Source: CAZJLP01 sp964546955 (GTDB taxonomy: Bacteria; Verrucomicrobiota; Verrucomicrobiia; Opitutales; Opitutaceae). Taken from it: DNA of 64,000 nt. The translations under genes were made by a program, and so were the position numbers. The notes under the pieces were generated by a model that was not told the DNA's origin, did not search any database, and saw only the letters and a list, made by a program, of their open reading frames with translations. Each line of letters begins with the position of its first letter. Position 1 is the first letter of the stretch. Of this stretch, positions 16,976 through 25,396 are shown piece by piece. The stretch is taken from the NCBI GenBank assembly GCA_964546955.1, contig CAZJLP010000017.1, positions 19,699 through 83,698 of the forward strand, given 5' to 3'.

Positions 16976-17359
16976 ATGAATTCCAAGCCCCAGATCCTTG
17001 TTTGGATCACCTGTGACGGCGTCCACATCGATCCCAGCTCAGGGAAGCACACGATCCTGGGTGTTTTCTCGAACATCCGTGCGCGGCAGTTCCCGGTCGT
17101 GCATCCGTTCATGATCTGGTTTCTCACCATCAGCGACGTGGCCCCCGGTGAACACAAGATCCGAATCTCCCTGGGACTGGATGCGACCAATCCCTCGCCG
17201 TTGATCGACCGCACCTTCGAATCTCAAAGCCCGCTGCAACGCATCAACCTGATCAACGAAATCAGGAACCTGAATTTCTCCGCCCCGGGCGACTACTCGA
17301 TCGTCATTGAAATCGACGACGAACCCCTGCTCGCAACGAGCTTGACGGTGTCGAACTAA
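16976..17359 (+). CDS. DUF6941-like conserved protein
   Basis: This 127-residue soluble protein opens KPQILVWITCDGVHIDPSSG and continues with KHTILGVFSNIRARQFPVVH and PGDYSIVIEIDDEPL. The opening (a strand ending in CDG, then a Ser-Gly-Lys turn, then LGVF) resembles the DUF6941 family, whose role is unknown. Predicted mostly beta. The frame could start one codon earlier at a TTG; the ATG is chosen. It lies divergent from the small membrane gene upstream of pyrG and 60 bp before the PfkB kinase, which it may accompany on one transcript. Confidence 0.7.
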   Translation: MNSKPQILVWITCDGVHIDPSSGKHTILGVFSNIRARQFPVVHPFMIWFLTISDVAPGEHKIRISLGLDATNPSPLIDRTFESQSPLQRINLINEIRNLNFSAPGDYSIVIEIDDEPLLATSLTVSN

Positions 17360-17419
17360 CCAGCCGCCTTTGGCCCGCTTGCAAATTAAATGGCCAAATG
17401 AGCACTGAGCACTCTTTCC

Positions 17420-18346
17420 ATGTCCTATCCAAAATCCGCTAAACCCGCCCTTGTTGTGGGGTCCGTCGCGATCGATCGCGTGGCGACTCCGTTTGCGCAA
17501 AGCGATCATATCCTGGGCGGGGCCGCGAGCTACGCTTCAATTGCGTCGAGCTATTTCGCCCCGACGCGGCTCGTGGCCGCAGTGGGCGCCGATTTCCCGA
17601 AGTCTTTTCTGACTCGCTTCAAGAAGCACGGCATCGACACCAACGGCCTGCAGGTCGACCCGAACGGCAAAACGTTTTTTTGGTCGGGCAAATACCACGA
17701 GAACTTCGCCGGACGTGAAACGCTGGAGATCCAGCTCAACGTTTTCGAAAAATTTTCACCCACCCTGCCTGAGGCGTACCGAGAAAGCCCCTACGTAATG
17801 CTCGGAGCGATTCAGCCGGGACTGCAGCATCATGTGGTGGACCAGCTGAAAAATAAAAAGGTGTTCATCCTGGCGGACACCTTTGATTTGTGGATCAAGA
17901 CGACCCGCGAAGACCTCGACCGTCTTTTGCCCCGGGTGGACCTCCTCGTGATCAACGAGGACGAGTCGCTGCTGATGACCGGCGAACGGAACCTCATCTT
18001 GGCCGGCAAGAAACTGCGCAAGATGGGCCCCCGGATCGTGGTTCTCAAGAAAGGCGAACATGGCTCGCTGCTTTTCCACCCAGACGGTTTTTTTGCGATT
18101 CCCGCCTATCCTGTCTCCAAGTTTGTGGATCCCACCGGCGCGGGGGACAGCTATGCGGGCGCCCTCATCGGCTATCTGGCGTCGGTCAACCGCACCGATT
18201 TTCCCGCCCTCAAGAAGGCCGTCGCTTACGCGACTGCCTGCGCCAGCCTCACCGTCGAGAGCTTCAGCGTAAACCGCCTCTCGGGCGGCGGAAAACGGAC
18301 GATCGATAACCGCCTGAAGGAGCTTGAGCGGATGACCCGGTTCTAA
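17420..18346 (+). CDS. PfkB-family carbohydrate/nucleoside kinase
   Basis: The 308-residue kinase opens ALVVGSVAIDRVATPF, with GGAASYASIASSYF and AAVGADFPKSFL as the substrate-side motif, and the catalytic anion-hole signature DPTGAGDSYAGALIGYL (its Asp is the predicted base). This fold phosphorylates sugars, nucleosides or related alcohols with ATP. The sugar cannot be assigned. Proteins of this type with GGAASYAS near the start are widespread in Verrucomicrobiota and Bacteroidota as unassigned sugar kinases. Upstream are a heptamer-style word island and a DUF6941-like gene; downstream is a repeat-rich gap. Confidence 0.92.
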   Translation: MSYPKSAKPALVVGSVAIDRVATPFAQSDHILGGAASYASIASSYFAPTRLVAAVGADFPKSFLTRFKKHGIDTNGLQVDPNGKTFFWSGKYHENFAGRETLEIQLNVFEKFSPTLPEAYRESPYVMLGAIQPGLQHHVVDQLKNKKVFILADTFDLWIKTTREDLDRLLPRVDLLVINEDESLLMTGERNLILAGKKLRKMGPRIVVLKKGEHGSLLFHPDGFFAIPAYPVSKFVDPTGAGDSYAGALIGYLASVNRTDFPALKKAVAYATACASLTVESFSVNRLSGGGKRTIDNRLKELERMTRF

Positions 18347-18715
18347 CGAGGCGTTTCGCGCCACGTCAGCACGCTGGATCGTTTTTCTCCCTCGGCTTTA
18401 GGGAGCCCCTAAACGTGGCAAACTCAAAGCAAAGAGTGGAGCCCGCCGTCCCGGCGGGCTATTAGTCGTCGGCGGGCCTAGGAACGTCGCACCCGAAGCA
18501 ATCCCGCAGGCGCGGAACTCCGCCCCGAGTCGCAACTCACCTCGTTTTCAGCGCTCCCGAAGGGTGTCGCGTTTAACTTGGAGTCTCATCCGAGCCGCGG
18601 CCCCCCAAGCCACACTTCGGCGGGCTGGCGCACCTTCCAGGAAAATTTCCGGAAACACAGCCGCTGTTTCTCGGATACTCTCCTTCGGACCCTTTTCCTG
18701 CCAGCTCATCGCGCC
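18347..18715. other. Intergenic region with interspersed repeat
   Basis: This 369-bp gap follows the kinase gene. It holds one two-hairpin repeat (18436-18524). The hairpin at 18440-18460 could act as a terminator but lacks a T-run. A frame open from 18578 joins the next gene without protein-like character. Confidence 0.55.
18436..18524. repeat. Interspersed two-hairpin element, copy 2 (inverted)
   Basis: Begins GTGGAGCCCGCCGTCCCGGC (perfect 9-bp arms AGCCCGCCG/CGGCGGGCT around TCC) and ends AATCCCGCAGGCGCGGAACT. It is the reverse-complement arrangement of copy 1; the middle matches copy 3. Confidence 0.8.
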
Positions 18716-19054
18716 ATGATCTACTTCCAGCTTTCTGTTCGCCCCCGCTTTGACTCCTATGAAGGTGACGCCCTTGGGCGGTATCGCGTCGACGCCCTCT
18801 TCGCGAACGAAAATCCGCGGGATTCGCTTTCTCACCTGGCTAACCGGCTGCGGGAGGAGGGTTGGGAGATCATCGAGATCACCGAAGCCCAGTCTGTCTT
18901 TGCCCGCGGGGATATTCGCGCCTGCGCCCGCCTCACCACGCTCTACAAGCAGGCGGAAAAAGAAGGTTTTGCCTACCGTCTCAATTGGGCAGACGGAGCC
19001 GTGGCGCTGTCCGATCCGCCCGCCGCTCCCAACCACACCCGCGTATCCGCGTAG
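18716..19054 (+). CDS. Small conserved-looking protein of unknown function
   Basis: I do not recognise this 112-residue protein. It opens MIYFQLSVRPRFDSYEG, then RYRVDALFANENPRDSLSHL, LREEGWEIIEITEAQSVFA and LTTLYKQAEKEGFAYRLNW. The alternating strand/helix pattern suggests a ferredoxin-like alpha/beta fold. No signal or membrane segment. The ATG at 18716 is chosen because the upstream frame is not protein-like. Both sides are repeat-rich intergenic DNA, so it probably stands alone. Confidence 0.6.
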   Translation: MIYFQLSVRPRFDSYEGDALGRYRVDALFANENPRDSLSHLANRLREEGWEIIEITEAQSVFARGDIRACARLTTLYKQAEKEGFAYRLNWADGAVALSDPPAAPNHTRVSA

Positions 19055-19094
19055 GGTGAGCTTGCGGAGCTCCGAAAACCCGACAAGGGACAGA

Positions 19095-19130
19095 TTGAGG
19101 TGGAATCCCGCAGCTGCGGGATTGGAGAGG
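19095..19130. repeat. Half copy of two-hairpin element
   Basis: Contains the 20-nt perfect palindrome AATCCCGCAGCTGCGGGATT (19104-19123), the left hairpin of the element. The right half is not present. Confidence 0.7.
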
Positions 19131-19154
19131 GAAGCTCTAAAGGACCGGTTTGCT

Positions 19155-19333
19155 GGTAGGGCGAGGCCTCTGGACTCGCCGTCGTGTGCGGCGAACGTGG
19201 CATGCAACTATTTCCGCAGCGCTGGACGGCGTCAAACGCACGTTTTAGACGGCGTGTCTCCCTTCGATGGGCGGTCCACCGTTTCGACAGGCTCAAGGTC
19301 CCGAGCTTGTCGAGGGAGAGGCCCGCCCCTACC
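19155..19333. repeat. Family II interspersed repeat, copy 3
   Basis: Starts GGTAGGGCGAGGCCTCTGGA, then CGCCGTCGTGTGCGGCGAAC, GCAGCGCTGGACGGCGTCAA, and ends with the TTTCGACAGGCTCAAGGTCC / CGAGCTTGTCGAGGGAGAGG palindrome. It is the most complete copy in the window. Confidence 0.75.
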
Positions 19334-19369
19334 TTTCGATCCGTTTTCCTGAAGCCCTTTAGCGTAAGT

Positions 19370-19448
19370 CGCCCTCTCGTTGGGGCTATTCGGCGTCGCC
19401 TGCCGAGGAACGCCACAACCGACCAATCCCGCAAGCGCGGGACTCACC
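19370..19448. repeat. Interspersed two-hairpin element, copy 3 (inverted)
   Basis: Contains GGGGCTATTCGGCGTCG, GAGGAACGCCACAACCGACC and AATCCCGCAAGCGCGGGACT, aligning with 18455-18520 (GGGCTATTAGTCGTCG, AGGAACGTCGCACCCGA, AATCCCGCAGGCGCGGAACT). The outer hairpin of the other end is degraded. Confidence 0.75.
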
Positions 19449-19526
19449 TTCGCGCTGAGTGAGCGAAATACCGTAACCAAATCTTTCGAATCGAGTTATT
19501 GGGCGATCTCTCTCTCTATTCGAATC

Positions 19527-20447
19527 ATGCTCGAGCTGCGTGCCCTCGCAAAAAAGTACGGACCGATCGTCGCGCTGGATCACATCTCACTCTCCCTGTC
19601 CAAAGGAGAGTTTTTCGGTCTTCTGGGTCCGAACGGTGCGGGGAAAAGCACGCTGATGTCGCTGGTCAGCGGATTTCGCCGGCCCGACAGCGGCGAAATC
19701 CTGCTCGACGGCGAGTCGCTCGCCCCCGGTCGTCCCGGCGTTCGAACCAAACTCGGCCTGGTCCCGCAAACCGTGGCCCTGTATGAAGATCTGACCGCGG
19801 AGGAGAACCTTACGATTTTCGGGCGCCTGTGCGGCCTGAGCGGGCAGGTCTTGCGCGAACGGGTCACGGAAGGCCTCGAATCGGTGCAATTGCAGGATCG
19901 CCGGAGACACGCGGTCAAGACGTTCTCCGGCGGAATGCAACGCCGCCTCAACTTGAGCGCGGCTCTCCTGCACCGGCCGCAGTTGCTGCTCTGCGACGAA
20001 CCGACGGTCGGCGTGGATCCTCAGTCGCGCAACGCGATCTTTGAATTCCTCCGCAAACTCAACGCAGGCGGCATCACCATCGTTTATTCGACCCATTACA
20101 TGGAGGAAGCCACAAAACTGTGTTCCCGGATTGGGATCATCGACCACGGCAAGATCCTGGCTCTCGGCACGCTCGACGAGCTTCTCACCCGCCTGCCCTT
20201 TGGCGAGGAGATCCGTATCGCAAAAAACCCTACAACAGAGGCCGCCCTGCCCGCCCTTTCGGTTTTCGGCGAGGTCCAGGCTCGGGACGACGCCTTCGTG
20301 CTTCACCCCGGGCCGGATCTGCCGCTCTCGGCTTTCTTCGGCACGGCGGAAAAGCAAGGGCTCTCGCACCGTCTCTTCCAGGTCTCCCGCCCCACCCTGG
20401 AAGATCTTTTTCTCCATCTCACGGGCAAGACCTTGAGGGACGAGTGA
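19527..20447 (+). CDS. ABC-2 type exporter, ATP-binding subunit
   Basis: The 306-residue ATPase carries Walker A GPNGAGKST (34-42), the Q-loop region LGLVPQTVALYEDLTAEENL, signature FSGGMQRRL, Walker B LLLCDEPTVGVDP and a switch His in YSTHYMEEA. The C-terminal domain (about 225-306) is the extension typical of CcmA/DrrA-like exporters. The permease gene follows with overlapping stop/start (GTGA) or an ATG 9 bp later. Substrate is unknown; such pairs export drugs, lipids or polysaccharide. The start at 19527 is chosen because the upstream frame is repeat DNA. Confidence 0.93.
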   Translation: MLELRALAKKYGPIVALDHISLSLSKGEFFGLLGPNGAGKSTLMSLVSGFRRPDSGEILLDGESLAPGRPGVRTKLGLVPQTVALYEDLTAEENLTIFGRLCGLSGQVLRERVTEGLESVQLQDRRRHAVKTFSGGMQRRLNLSAALLHRPQLLLCDEPTVGVDPQSRNAIFEFLRKLNAGGITIVYSTHYMEEATKLCSRIGIIDHGKILALGTLDELLTRLPFGEEIRIAKNPTTEAALPALSVFGEVQARDDAFVLHPGPDLPLSAFFGTAEKQGLSHRLFQVSRPTLEDLFLHLTGKTLRDE

Positions 20448-20455
20448 CTACGCCC

Positions 20456-21847
20456 ATGCGCATCGTCTTTGCTCTTCTCCGAAAAGATTTCCTCCTGTTC
20501 CTGCGGGACCAGACCGACGTCATCGTCACATTTCTCGTCCCCATCGTCCTGATCTTTCTCTTCGGCCACATCTTTGGCGTCACCCCCGGGAAGAAGGGCG
20601 GCTTCGGTATGGAAGGCGCTTCCAAAATCAAGTTGGCCGTGGTGGTGCAAAGTCGCACCCCTGTCGTGACCCAGGTCGCGGACGCGCTGCAAAAGGAGCC
20701 TTCCTTCCGCACGATCACCACGGATCCCGAAGCCAGCGGGGCTCAACAGCCGTTGACCGAAGAACGGGTGCGGCGCCTCCTGCGCGAGGGCAAGCTGCGC
20801 TTCGCCCTCATTTTTCCTCCCGACGCGGAATCGGACGACACCCTGGGCCTGCGGGTGCGGTATCTGAACAATCCTTTCAACGACATCGAAAACGGAATCG
20901 TGACCGGCCTCGTGCAGAAGACCATCTACACCGCCGCGCCGGCCGCGTTGGTTCGCGCGCTTCCGGAACGGGCGGCCCGCGAACTGGGAGAGGACCGCGT
21001 TGAAGGATTCTACCGCTCCATAGCCACCACGGTCGCGGACACATTCGAGACGGACCCCGAACAGACCTATCAAACAATGAAGACGGGGATGCCGCCGGTT
21101 CGGGATCGCGCCGGTCTGCGCCGTGTGGATACCTCACCGTCGACCGCGGGCAAGCCGGCGCCCGAGGCCGGCAGCGGCAACGACCTGTTGTCTCGGCTCG
21201 TTCGCATCGAGACCGAGCAAGTGGTGGGGGCCAACGTGAAAAATCCCATGGCCACTCGACTGGTGGGAGGCTGGGCCATGATGTTTCTTCTGTTCTCCGT
21301 CTCGAGTTCGGCCACCGCGCTGTTCAATGAGAAGAAAGCCGGTCTGTTTATCCGGCTCCTTTCGATGCCGGTAAAGCGTGCCCATATCCTCTGGAGCAAG
21401 TACCTGTACGGGATGACTCTTGGGCTCATCCAGCTCACCGTGATGTTTGCCACCGGCTTCGTTCTCTTCGGCATCGATATCACCAGTCACTTCTCCAACC
21501 TGCTGATTGCGGTGCTGGCCGCTTCGGCTGCGTGCACCGCCTTCGGCATGCTGTTGGCGGCGGTTGCGCCAAGCCCCCAGGCCGCCAGCGGGCTGGCGAC
21601 CTTGATAATCCTCACGATGAGCGCGCTGGGCGGGGCCTGGTTTCCGACCACGATGATGCCGGAATGGCTTCAGGCTTTCAGCCAGCTCACCATCGTGTAC
21701 TGGGCCATCGAGGCCTTCCAGCAAGTGCTGTGGGCAGGCCACAGTCTTCGGCAAATTCTCCCTACGATCGGAATCCTCCTCGGCTTCGCCGCCGTCGTGA
21801 ATGCGTTCAGCCTCTGGCGCTTCACGCGAGGAAAGATTTTCGAGTGA
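20456..21847 (+). CDS. ABC-2 type exporter, permease subunit
   Basis: The 463-residue permease has one N-terminal helix (about 20-40, VIVTFLVPIVLIFLFGHIFG), a large extracytoplasmic domain (about 50-260) and five helices from about 275 on, the last core containing NEKKAGLFIRLLSMPVKRA, AFGMLLAAVAPSPQAASG and GGAWFPTTMMPEWLQAFSQL. This is the ABC2_membrane_3 layout of YhiI/YbhR-like exporters. A GTG at 20444 that overlaps the ATPase stop would add four residues and is also plausible. It forms a two-gene exporter with the preceding ATPase; no membrane-fusion protein gene is beside it. Confidence 0.9.
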   Translation: MRIVFALLRKDFLLFLRDQTDVIVTFLVPIVLIFLFGHIFGVTPGKKGGFGMEGASKIKLAVVVQSRTPVVTQVADALQKEPSFRTITTDPEASGAQQPLTEERVRRLLREGKLRFALIFPPDAESDDTLGLRVRYLNNPFNDIENGIVTGLVQKTIYTAAPAALVRALPERAARELGEDRVEGFYRSIATTVADTFETDPEQTYQTMKTGMPPVRDRAGLRRVDTSPSTAGKPAPEAGSGNDLLSRLVRIETEQVVGANVKNPMATRLVGGWAMMFLLFSVSSSATALFNEKKAGLFIRLLSMPVKRAHILWSKYLYGMTLGLIQLTVMFATGFVLFGIDITSHFSNLLIAVLAASAACTAFGMLLAAVAPSPQAASGLATLIILTMSALGGAWFPTTMMPEWLQAFSQLTIVYWAIEAFQQVLWAGHSLRQILPTIGILLGFAAVVNAFSLWRFTRGKIFE

Positions 21848-21879
21848 GGCGCGAGAGGTGACCTGCAATGCGAACGGAA

Positions 21880-21975
21880 ACGGAGTTCCGCGCTTGCGGG
21901 ATTGGCGCGGAGTGCTACTCGCGAGGCACATCTGACGCCCACTAGCCCCGCGGGAACGACGGGCTCCACCTTGTG
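21880..21975. repeat. Interspersed two-hairpin element, copy 4
   Basis: Same orientation as copy 1: GGAGTTCCGCGCTTGCGGGA at the left, AGCCCCGCGGGAACGACGGG then CTCCACCTT at the right. It fills most of the gap between the ABC permease and proA. Confidence 0.8.
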
Positions 21976-22040
21976 TTCGACCCGTGGAAGATTCGTTTTT
22001 CTTTGCCCCGGGGCACGGGTTGGGCGAAACTCAGCCTTCC

Positions 22041-23315
22041 ATGTCCGCCGATCTTGCCCAGTTGGTCACGTCGATTGCTCAACGCGCGCGCGCCGCGTCG
22101 TTCAGGCTCGCGACGGCTGCGACTGCCCAGAAGAACGCCGCCCTCCTAAAGCTGGCGGACTTGATCGATGCGTCGCACGAACCGATCCTCGCGGCAAATG
22201 CGCTCGACCTGGCGGCGGCCGAGTCCAACGGGCTGACCAAGGCTCAAATCGATCGTTTGACCCTCGACCGAAAGCGGTTGGGGCAACTGGCCGAGAGCGT
22301 CCGCCAAGTCGCGGCGCTGCCCGACCCGGTGGGCGAAAAACTGGAGGAGTTCCTGCGGCCAAACGGCCTGCGCATTCGCAAGCTGCGCGTGCCGATCGGG
22401 GTCATCGGAATCATCTACGAAGCCCGGCCGAACGTCACGATCGACTGCGCCATCCTCTGCTTGAAGAGCGGCAACGCCGCAATCCTGCGGGGCGGGAAAG
22501 AAATTTTCGACACGAACCGCAAATTCGCGACGTTGCTGACGCAGGCGCTCACCGAGACCGGTCTGCCTTCGGATGGCGTGCAACTGATCCCCACCACGGA
22601 CCGCGCGGCCCTGAACACGCTTCTGAAACTGGATCAGTACGTTCACTGCATCATTCCCCGCGGCGGAGAGCAATTGATCCGCTTCGTCGCGCAGAATTCG
22701 ACCATCCCCGTGATTAAGCACTACCAGGGCGTTTGTTTCGTGTACGTCGACGAAAGCGCGGATCAGGCCATGGCGGAAGCGATCACCGTGAACGCAAAAG
22801 CCTCACGGGTCACCGTCTGCAACGCGGCGGAACAACTTCTGGTTCACCGCTCCGTCGCGCCGTCCTTCCTGCCCGGCCTTGCCCGCGCTCTTCTCGCGAA
22901 AAAGGTAGAGCTGCGCTGCGACCGTCGGAGCGCAGAAATCCTCCAGCGCGAAAACCTTCCTCACCAGGCGGCCACGGAAAAAGACTACACGACCGAATTT
23001 CTCGACTACATCATCGCTATTCGCGTGGTGGACTCGGTCGACGAAGCCATTTCCACGATCAATCGCGACAGCTCGAATCACAGCGACGCGATCGTGACAT
23101 CCGACGCCGGCCGGGCCGAAAAATTTTTGGCCGCCGTGGACAGCGCGACGGTGTTTTGGAACGCCTCGACGCGTTTTAACGACGGTTTCGAATTTGGTTT
23201 CGGCGCCGAAATCGGCATCAGCACAGACCGGTTGCATGCGCGTGGCCCCATGGGTCTGCGGGAACTGTGTAGTTATAAATACCTTATCGAAGGCACCGGC
23301 CAGGTTCGCGGTTGA
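22041..23315 (+). CDS. proA: Gamma-glutamyl phosphate reductase
   Basis: The 424-residue enzyme reduces gamma-glutamyl phosphate to glutamate semialdehyde with NADPH, the second step of proline synthesis. Landmarks are the aldehyde-dehydrogenase fold with IYEARPNVT (126-133), CLKSGNAAILRGGKE, ASRVTVCNAAEQLL with catalytic Cys260, DYIIAIRVVDSVDEAI, SNHSDAIVT and the C-terminal RGPMGLRELCSYKYLIEG. Length is as expected. An extra 19 codons upstream are excluded because they lie beside the repeat. No proB is adjacent, so proline synthesis genes are dispersed. Confidence 0.96.
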   Translation: MSADLAQLVTSIAQRARAASFRLATAATAQKNAALLKLADLIDASHEPILAANALDLAAAESNGLTKAQIDRLTLDRKRLGQLAESVRQVAALPDPVGEKLEEFLRPNGLRIRKLRVPIGVIGIIYEARPNVTIDCAILCLKSGNAAILRGGKEIFDTNRKFATLLTQALTETGLPSDGVQLIPTTDRAALNTLLKLDQYVHCIIPRGGEQLIRFVAQNSTIPVIKHYQGVCFVYVDESADQAMAEAITVNAKASRVTVCNAAEQLLVHRSVAPSFLPGLARALLAKKVELRCDRRSAEILQRENLPHQAATEKDYTTEFLDYIIAIRVVDSVDEAISTINRDSSNHSDAIVTSDAGRAEKFLAAVDSATVFWNASTRFNDGFEFGFGAEIGISTDRLHARGPMGLRELCSYKYLIEGTGQVRG

Positions 23316-23434
23316 GCGGTGCGCCGAGGCCGGGCGCTCGCTCTCGCACGGGCGACGCGTGGACATCTGACCTGGAAGCTGGACGGACGGCGGTTTTCTG
23401 GCAGGTTAGGGCGGCGGTCAGGCACCCGCGTCGC

Positions 23435-23989
23435 ATGAACCCTCCTGCGCACAGCACGGTTTTCGCGTTAGTCACGTCATCGCTTCTTGCGGCGACCGCA
23501 CTCGCGCAGGCACCCAATCCACCTGCTTCGCCGGGCGAGGCGCCACCTCCAACGGTCCGCCGGATTCTTTCACCGCGCCTGTCGTCGGCCATTTCCGACG
23601 GGATCACCTACCAGCCTTCTGCGGCCCCCGCGCAAAAAGCGGAGGCTGAAAAGCCGAAAAACACAATCATTCGGCTTCCCGAGCACGTAGTGGAAGGAGA
23701 GCGACCCCCCTTGCTCTCGGAACGCGAGTTACACAGGCCCGACGATTTGCTCAAGTTGGCGCGCCGCCGCTATCTGGGGCACTTCCACACTCATGTTTTG
23801 AACCGCATGCGCCTGTTCGGCGGCGACGACGTGTACGCGCTGCAGCGATTCGCCGACGATGAGCGGCTCGCGCACATGGCAGCGTTCAACGACAAACTTT
23901 ACCTCTACCGAATTGCCGGAGAGGACGCGGAAGTGCGCAAACTCGAACGCGAAATGCGGTGGACGTTTCTGCGCCATAGTCGGTTTTGA
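23435..23989 (+). CDS. Secreted protein, first of tandem paralogue pair
   Basis: I do not recognise this 184-residue family. It has a signal peptide (about 1-25, cleavage near ALAQ), a Pro/Ala-rich linker, the motif DGITYQPSAAPAQ (55-67), then IIRLPEHVVEGE (78-89), and a helical C-terminal domain (about 95-184) with RRRYLGHFHTHVLNR, DDERLAHMAAFNDKLYLYRI and LEREMRWTFLRHSRF. The next gene repeats this architecture block by block, so they are duplicates. No lipobox or transmembrane helix after the signal, so a periplasmic location is inferred. The ATG at 23435 is chosen for its signal peptide. Confidence 0.75.
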   Translation: MNPPAHSTVFALVTSSLLAATALAQAPNPPASPGEAPPPTVRRILSPRLSSAISDGITYQPSAAPAQKAEAEKPKNTIIRLPEHVVEGERPPLLSERELHRPDDLLKLARRRYLGHFHTHVLNRMRLFGGDDVYALQRFADDERLAHMAAFNDKLYLYRIAGEDAEVRKLEREMRWTFLRHSRF

Positions 23990-24105
23990 GCGGTCGAAAT
24001 CTGTCGAGTCCCAAGGCCGTCGGACGCGATTTCGGTTTTGCCGACTGCTCGCTCGTCGCGCATATTCCGCCAAAACTTTCGCCAGGGACCGCTGTCTACA
24101 CTTTC

Positions 24106-24729
24106 ATGCATCACTCGGCCCGTCTTCTTTTCCCCGCCTGCATCGTTCTTGCACTGCTCCAAAGCAGTCAGGCACAGACGCCGTCAACGCCGGCCCCCCG
24201 TCAGCCTGCTCAAGCGTCGCCGGCCGCATCCCCCGGCTCCAAACCGGCCGATGGGCAGCCCGGGCGACAGCCCGTTTCGGAAGTGACGTCCGCATTGCGC
24301 GCCGGCATCTCCTATCAACCCCCGGCGCCCGCCCAACCCGAGGTGGACCTCCGTCAGGTTGACAAACCGCGCAACGACATCATCCGCCTGCCCGAGCACG
24401 TCGTCCAAGGCGAAAAATCCCCTGCATTTGTCGAGAGAGCTCTCTACACTCAGCACGGTCTCGAACAACTCGCGATTCAACGCTACCTCGGCATGCAAGG
24501 CAGCAATCGTCTCGGTCCAAAGCTCATCGCGATGCAGATGTACCGAGACGACGAGCGCCTGATGAATATGGCTTCGATGAAAGAAAAAATCGATTTGTAT
24601 CGCGTTTCTGGAGACACGGCGGCGGCCCGCCAGCTCCAGAAAGACGCGGACACGACGTACATCCGCCGCACCGAGTTCAGCCCCCCCTCGAGCGTGCAAA
24701 AAGTCGACTTCAGCGAACTGCCAAAGTGA
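24106..24729 (+). CDS. Secreted protein, second of tandem paralogue pair
   Basis: The 207-residue protein has a signal peptide (about 1-24, LLFPACIVLALLQSSQAQ), a Pro/Ala/Gln-rich stretch, RAGISYQPPAPAQP (65-78), IIRLPEHVVQGE (92-103) and a helical domain with QRYLGMQGSNRLGPK, DDERLMNMASMKEKIDLYRV and LQKDADTTYIRRTEF. These align one for one with the preceding gene, so both descend from a tandem duplication. It adds a C-terminal SSVQKVDFSELPK. Function unknown; probably periplasmic. Confidence 0.75.
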   Translation: MHHSARLLFPACIVLALLQSSQAQTPSTPAPRQPAQASPAASPGSKPADGQPGRQPVSEVTSALRAGISYQPPAPAQPEVDLRQVDKPRNDIIRLPEHVVQGEKSPAFVERALYTQHGLEQLAIQRYLGMQGSNRLGPKLIAMQMYRDDERLMNMASMKEKIDLYRVSGDTAAARQLQKDADTTYIRRTEFSPPSSVQKVDFSELPK

Positions 24730-24747
24730 CCGCGCCGCAGGCGCGGT
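24729..24747 (+). terminator. Hairpin at end of paralogue pair
   Basis: Arms ACCGCGCC and GGCGCGGT around a 3-nt loop start at the last base of the stop codon. No T-run follows, so termination is uncertain. Confidence 0.35.
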
Positions 24748-24752
24748 TCGCG

Positions 24753-24900
24753 GAGAGAGGATAGAAGGTAGAGGAAAGACGCTCTGTTCACCGAGTGTCC
24801 GGCAAACTCGCCAACTGCATTCGAGCACGTGAGGTCGGCTCTGGCTCCACCCTCCTACCCTCTTTCCGCTACCCTCACCTTCTATCCTCTTTCCGCTATC
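24753..24900. repeat. Heptamer-word island with inverted halves
   Basis: Left half is AGAGGATAGAAGGTAGAGGA (purine-rich); right half (24854-24900) is its pyrimidine complement, CCTACCCTCTTTCCGCTACC followed by TTCTATCCTCTTTCCGCT. The two can pair across about 75 nt. Confidence 0.6.
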
Positions 24901-25207
24901 GCTTCCGACTCTGATCCTCCGCGAGCCCCACGAGCAGAGCGCCCACGATCCGCTCCCATTCCTCGCTGAGTGCAAGCTCCGGACCCGGCATCTCCCGTCC
25001 CGCTCGGCGATACCAATAACCCGCGTTCCCAATGTCGCCCTCTTTGCGATGGAGATAGGCGTGCACCCAATGCCCGCGCAAACTGCCCTCCTGCTGCGCA
25101 AGGTCGTGGGCTGCCTCCCATTCGCCCCGTCCGTCGTGCCAGAGGGCCTTGAGGCAAAGGTCCAGGCCATTGGGACTTGGAAGAGAGCGGAATGATTCAG
25201 TCGTCAT
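24896..25207 (-). CDS. Small conserved hypothetical protein
   Basis: The 103-residue soluble protein has LCLKALWHDGRGEWEAAHDL, then RGHWVHAYLHRKEGDIGNAG and YWYRRAGREMPGPELALSEE. The block HAYLHRKEGDxxNAxYWYRRAG is, as far as I recall, conserved in many uncharacterised proteins of Bacteroidota and Verrucomicrobiota. Predicted all-helical, TPR-like. It is divergent from nadC with a 189-bp gap that should contain both promoters. Confidence 0.78.
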   Translation of the reverse strand: MTTESFRSLPSPNGLDLCLKALWHDGRGEWEAAHDLAQQEGSLRGHWVHAYLHRKEGDIGNAGYWYRRAGREMPGPELALSEEWERIVGALLVGLAEDQSRKR

Positions 25208-25396
25208 GGCGTAACATACAAACTTTGAAAATTTTGCACGTCTCGCGAATCCTTTGCACCCCCTTTTGCGTCAGGCGCGAAGAACCCGGTTCAGCCGGAT
25301 TAAATCACCTCACTTTCGTTACGTGCTTTTTCCCGCTCTGCAGAACAATTGCGAAAACCCATTCGACTTTCAGAGGCAACCTCGTGTGTTACCGTT

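Larger units (their letters stand above)
19055..19526. other. Repeat-packed intergenic region
   Basis: This 472-bp gap holds a half copy of the two-hairpin element (19095-19130), a full family II repeat (19155-19333) and a further two-hairpin copy (19370-19448). Little unexplained sequence remains except the 75 bp before the ABC ATPase gene, where its promoter should lie. Confidence 0.7.
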
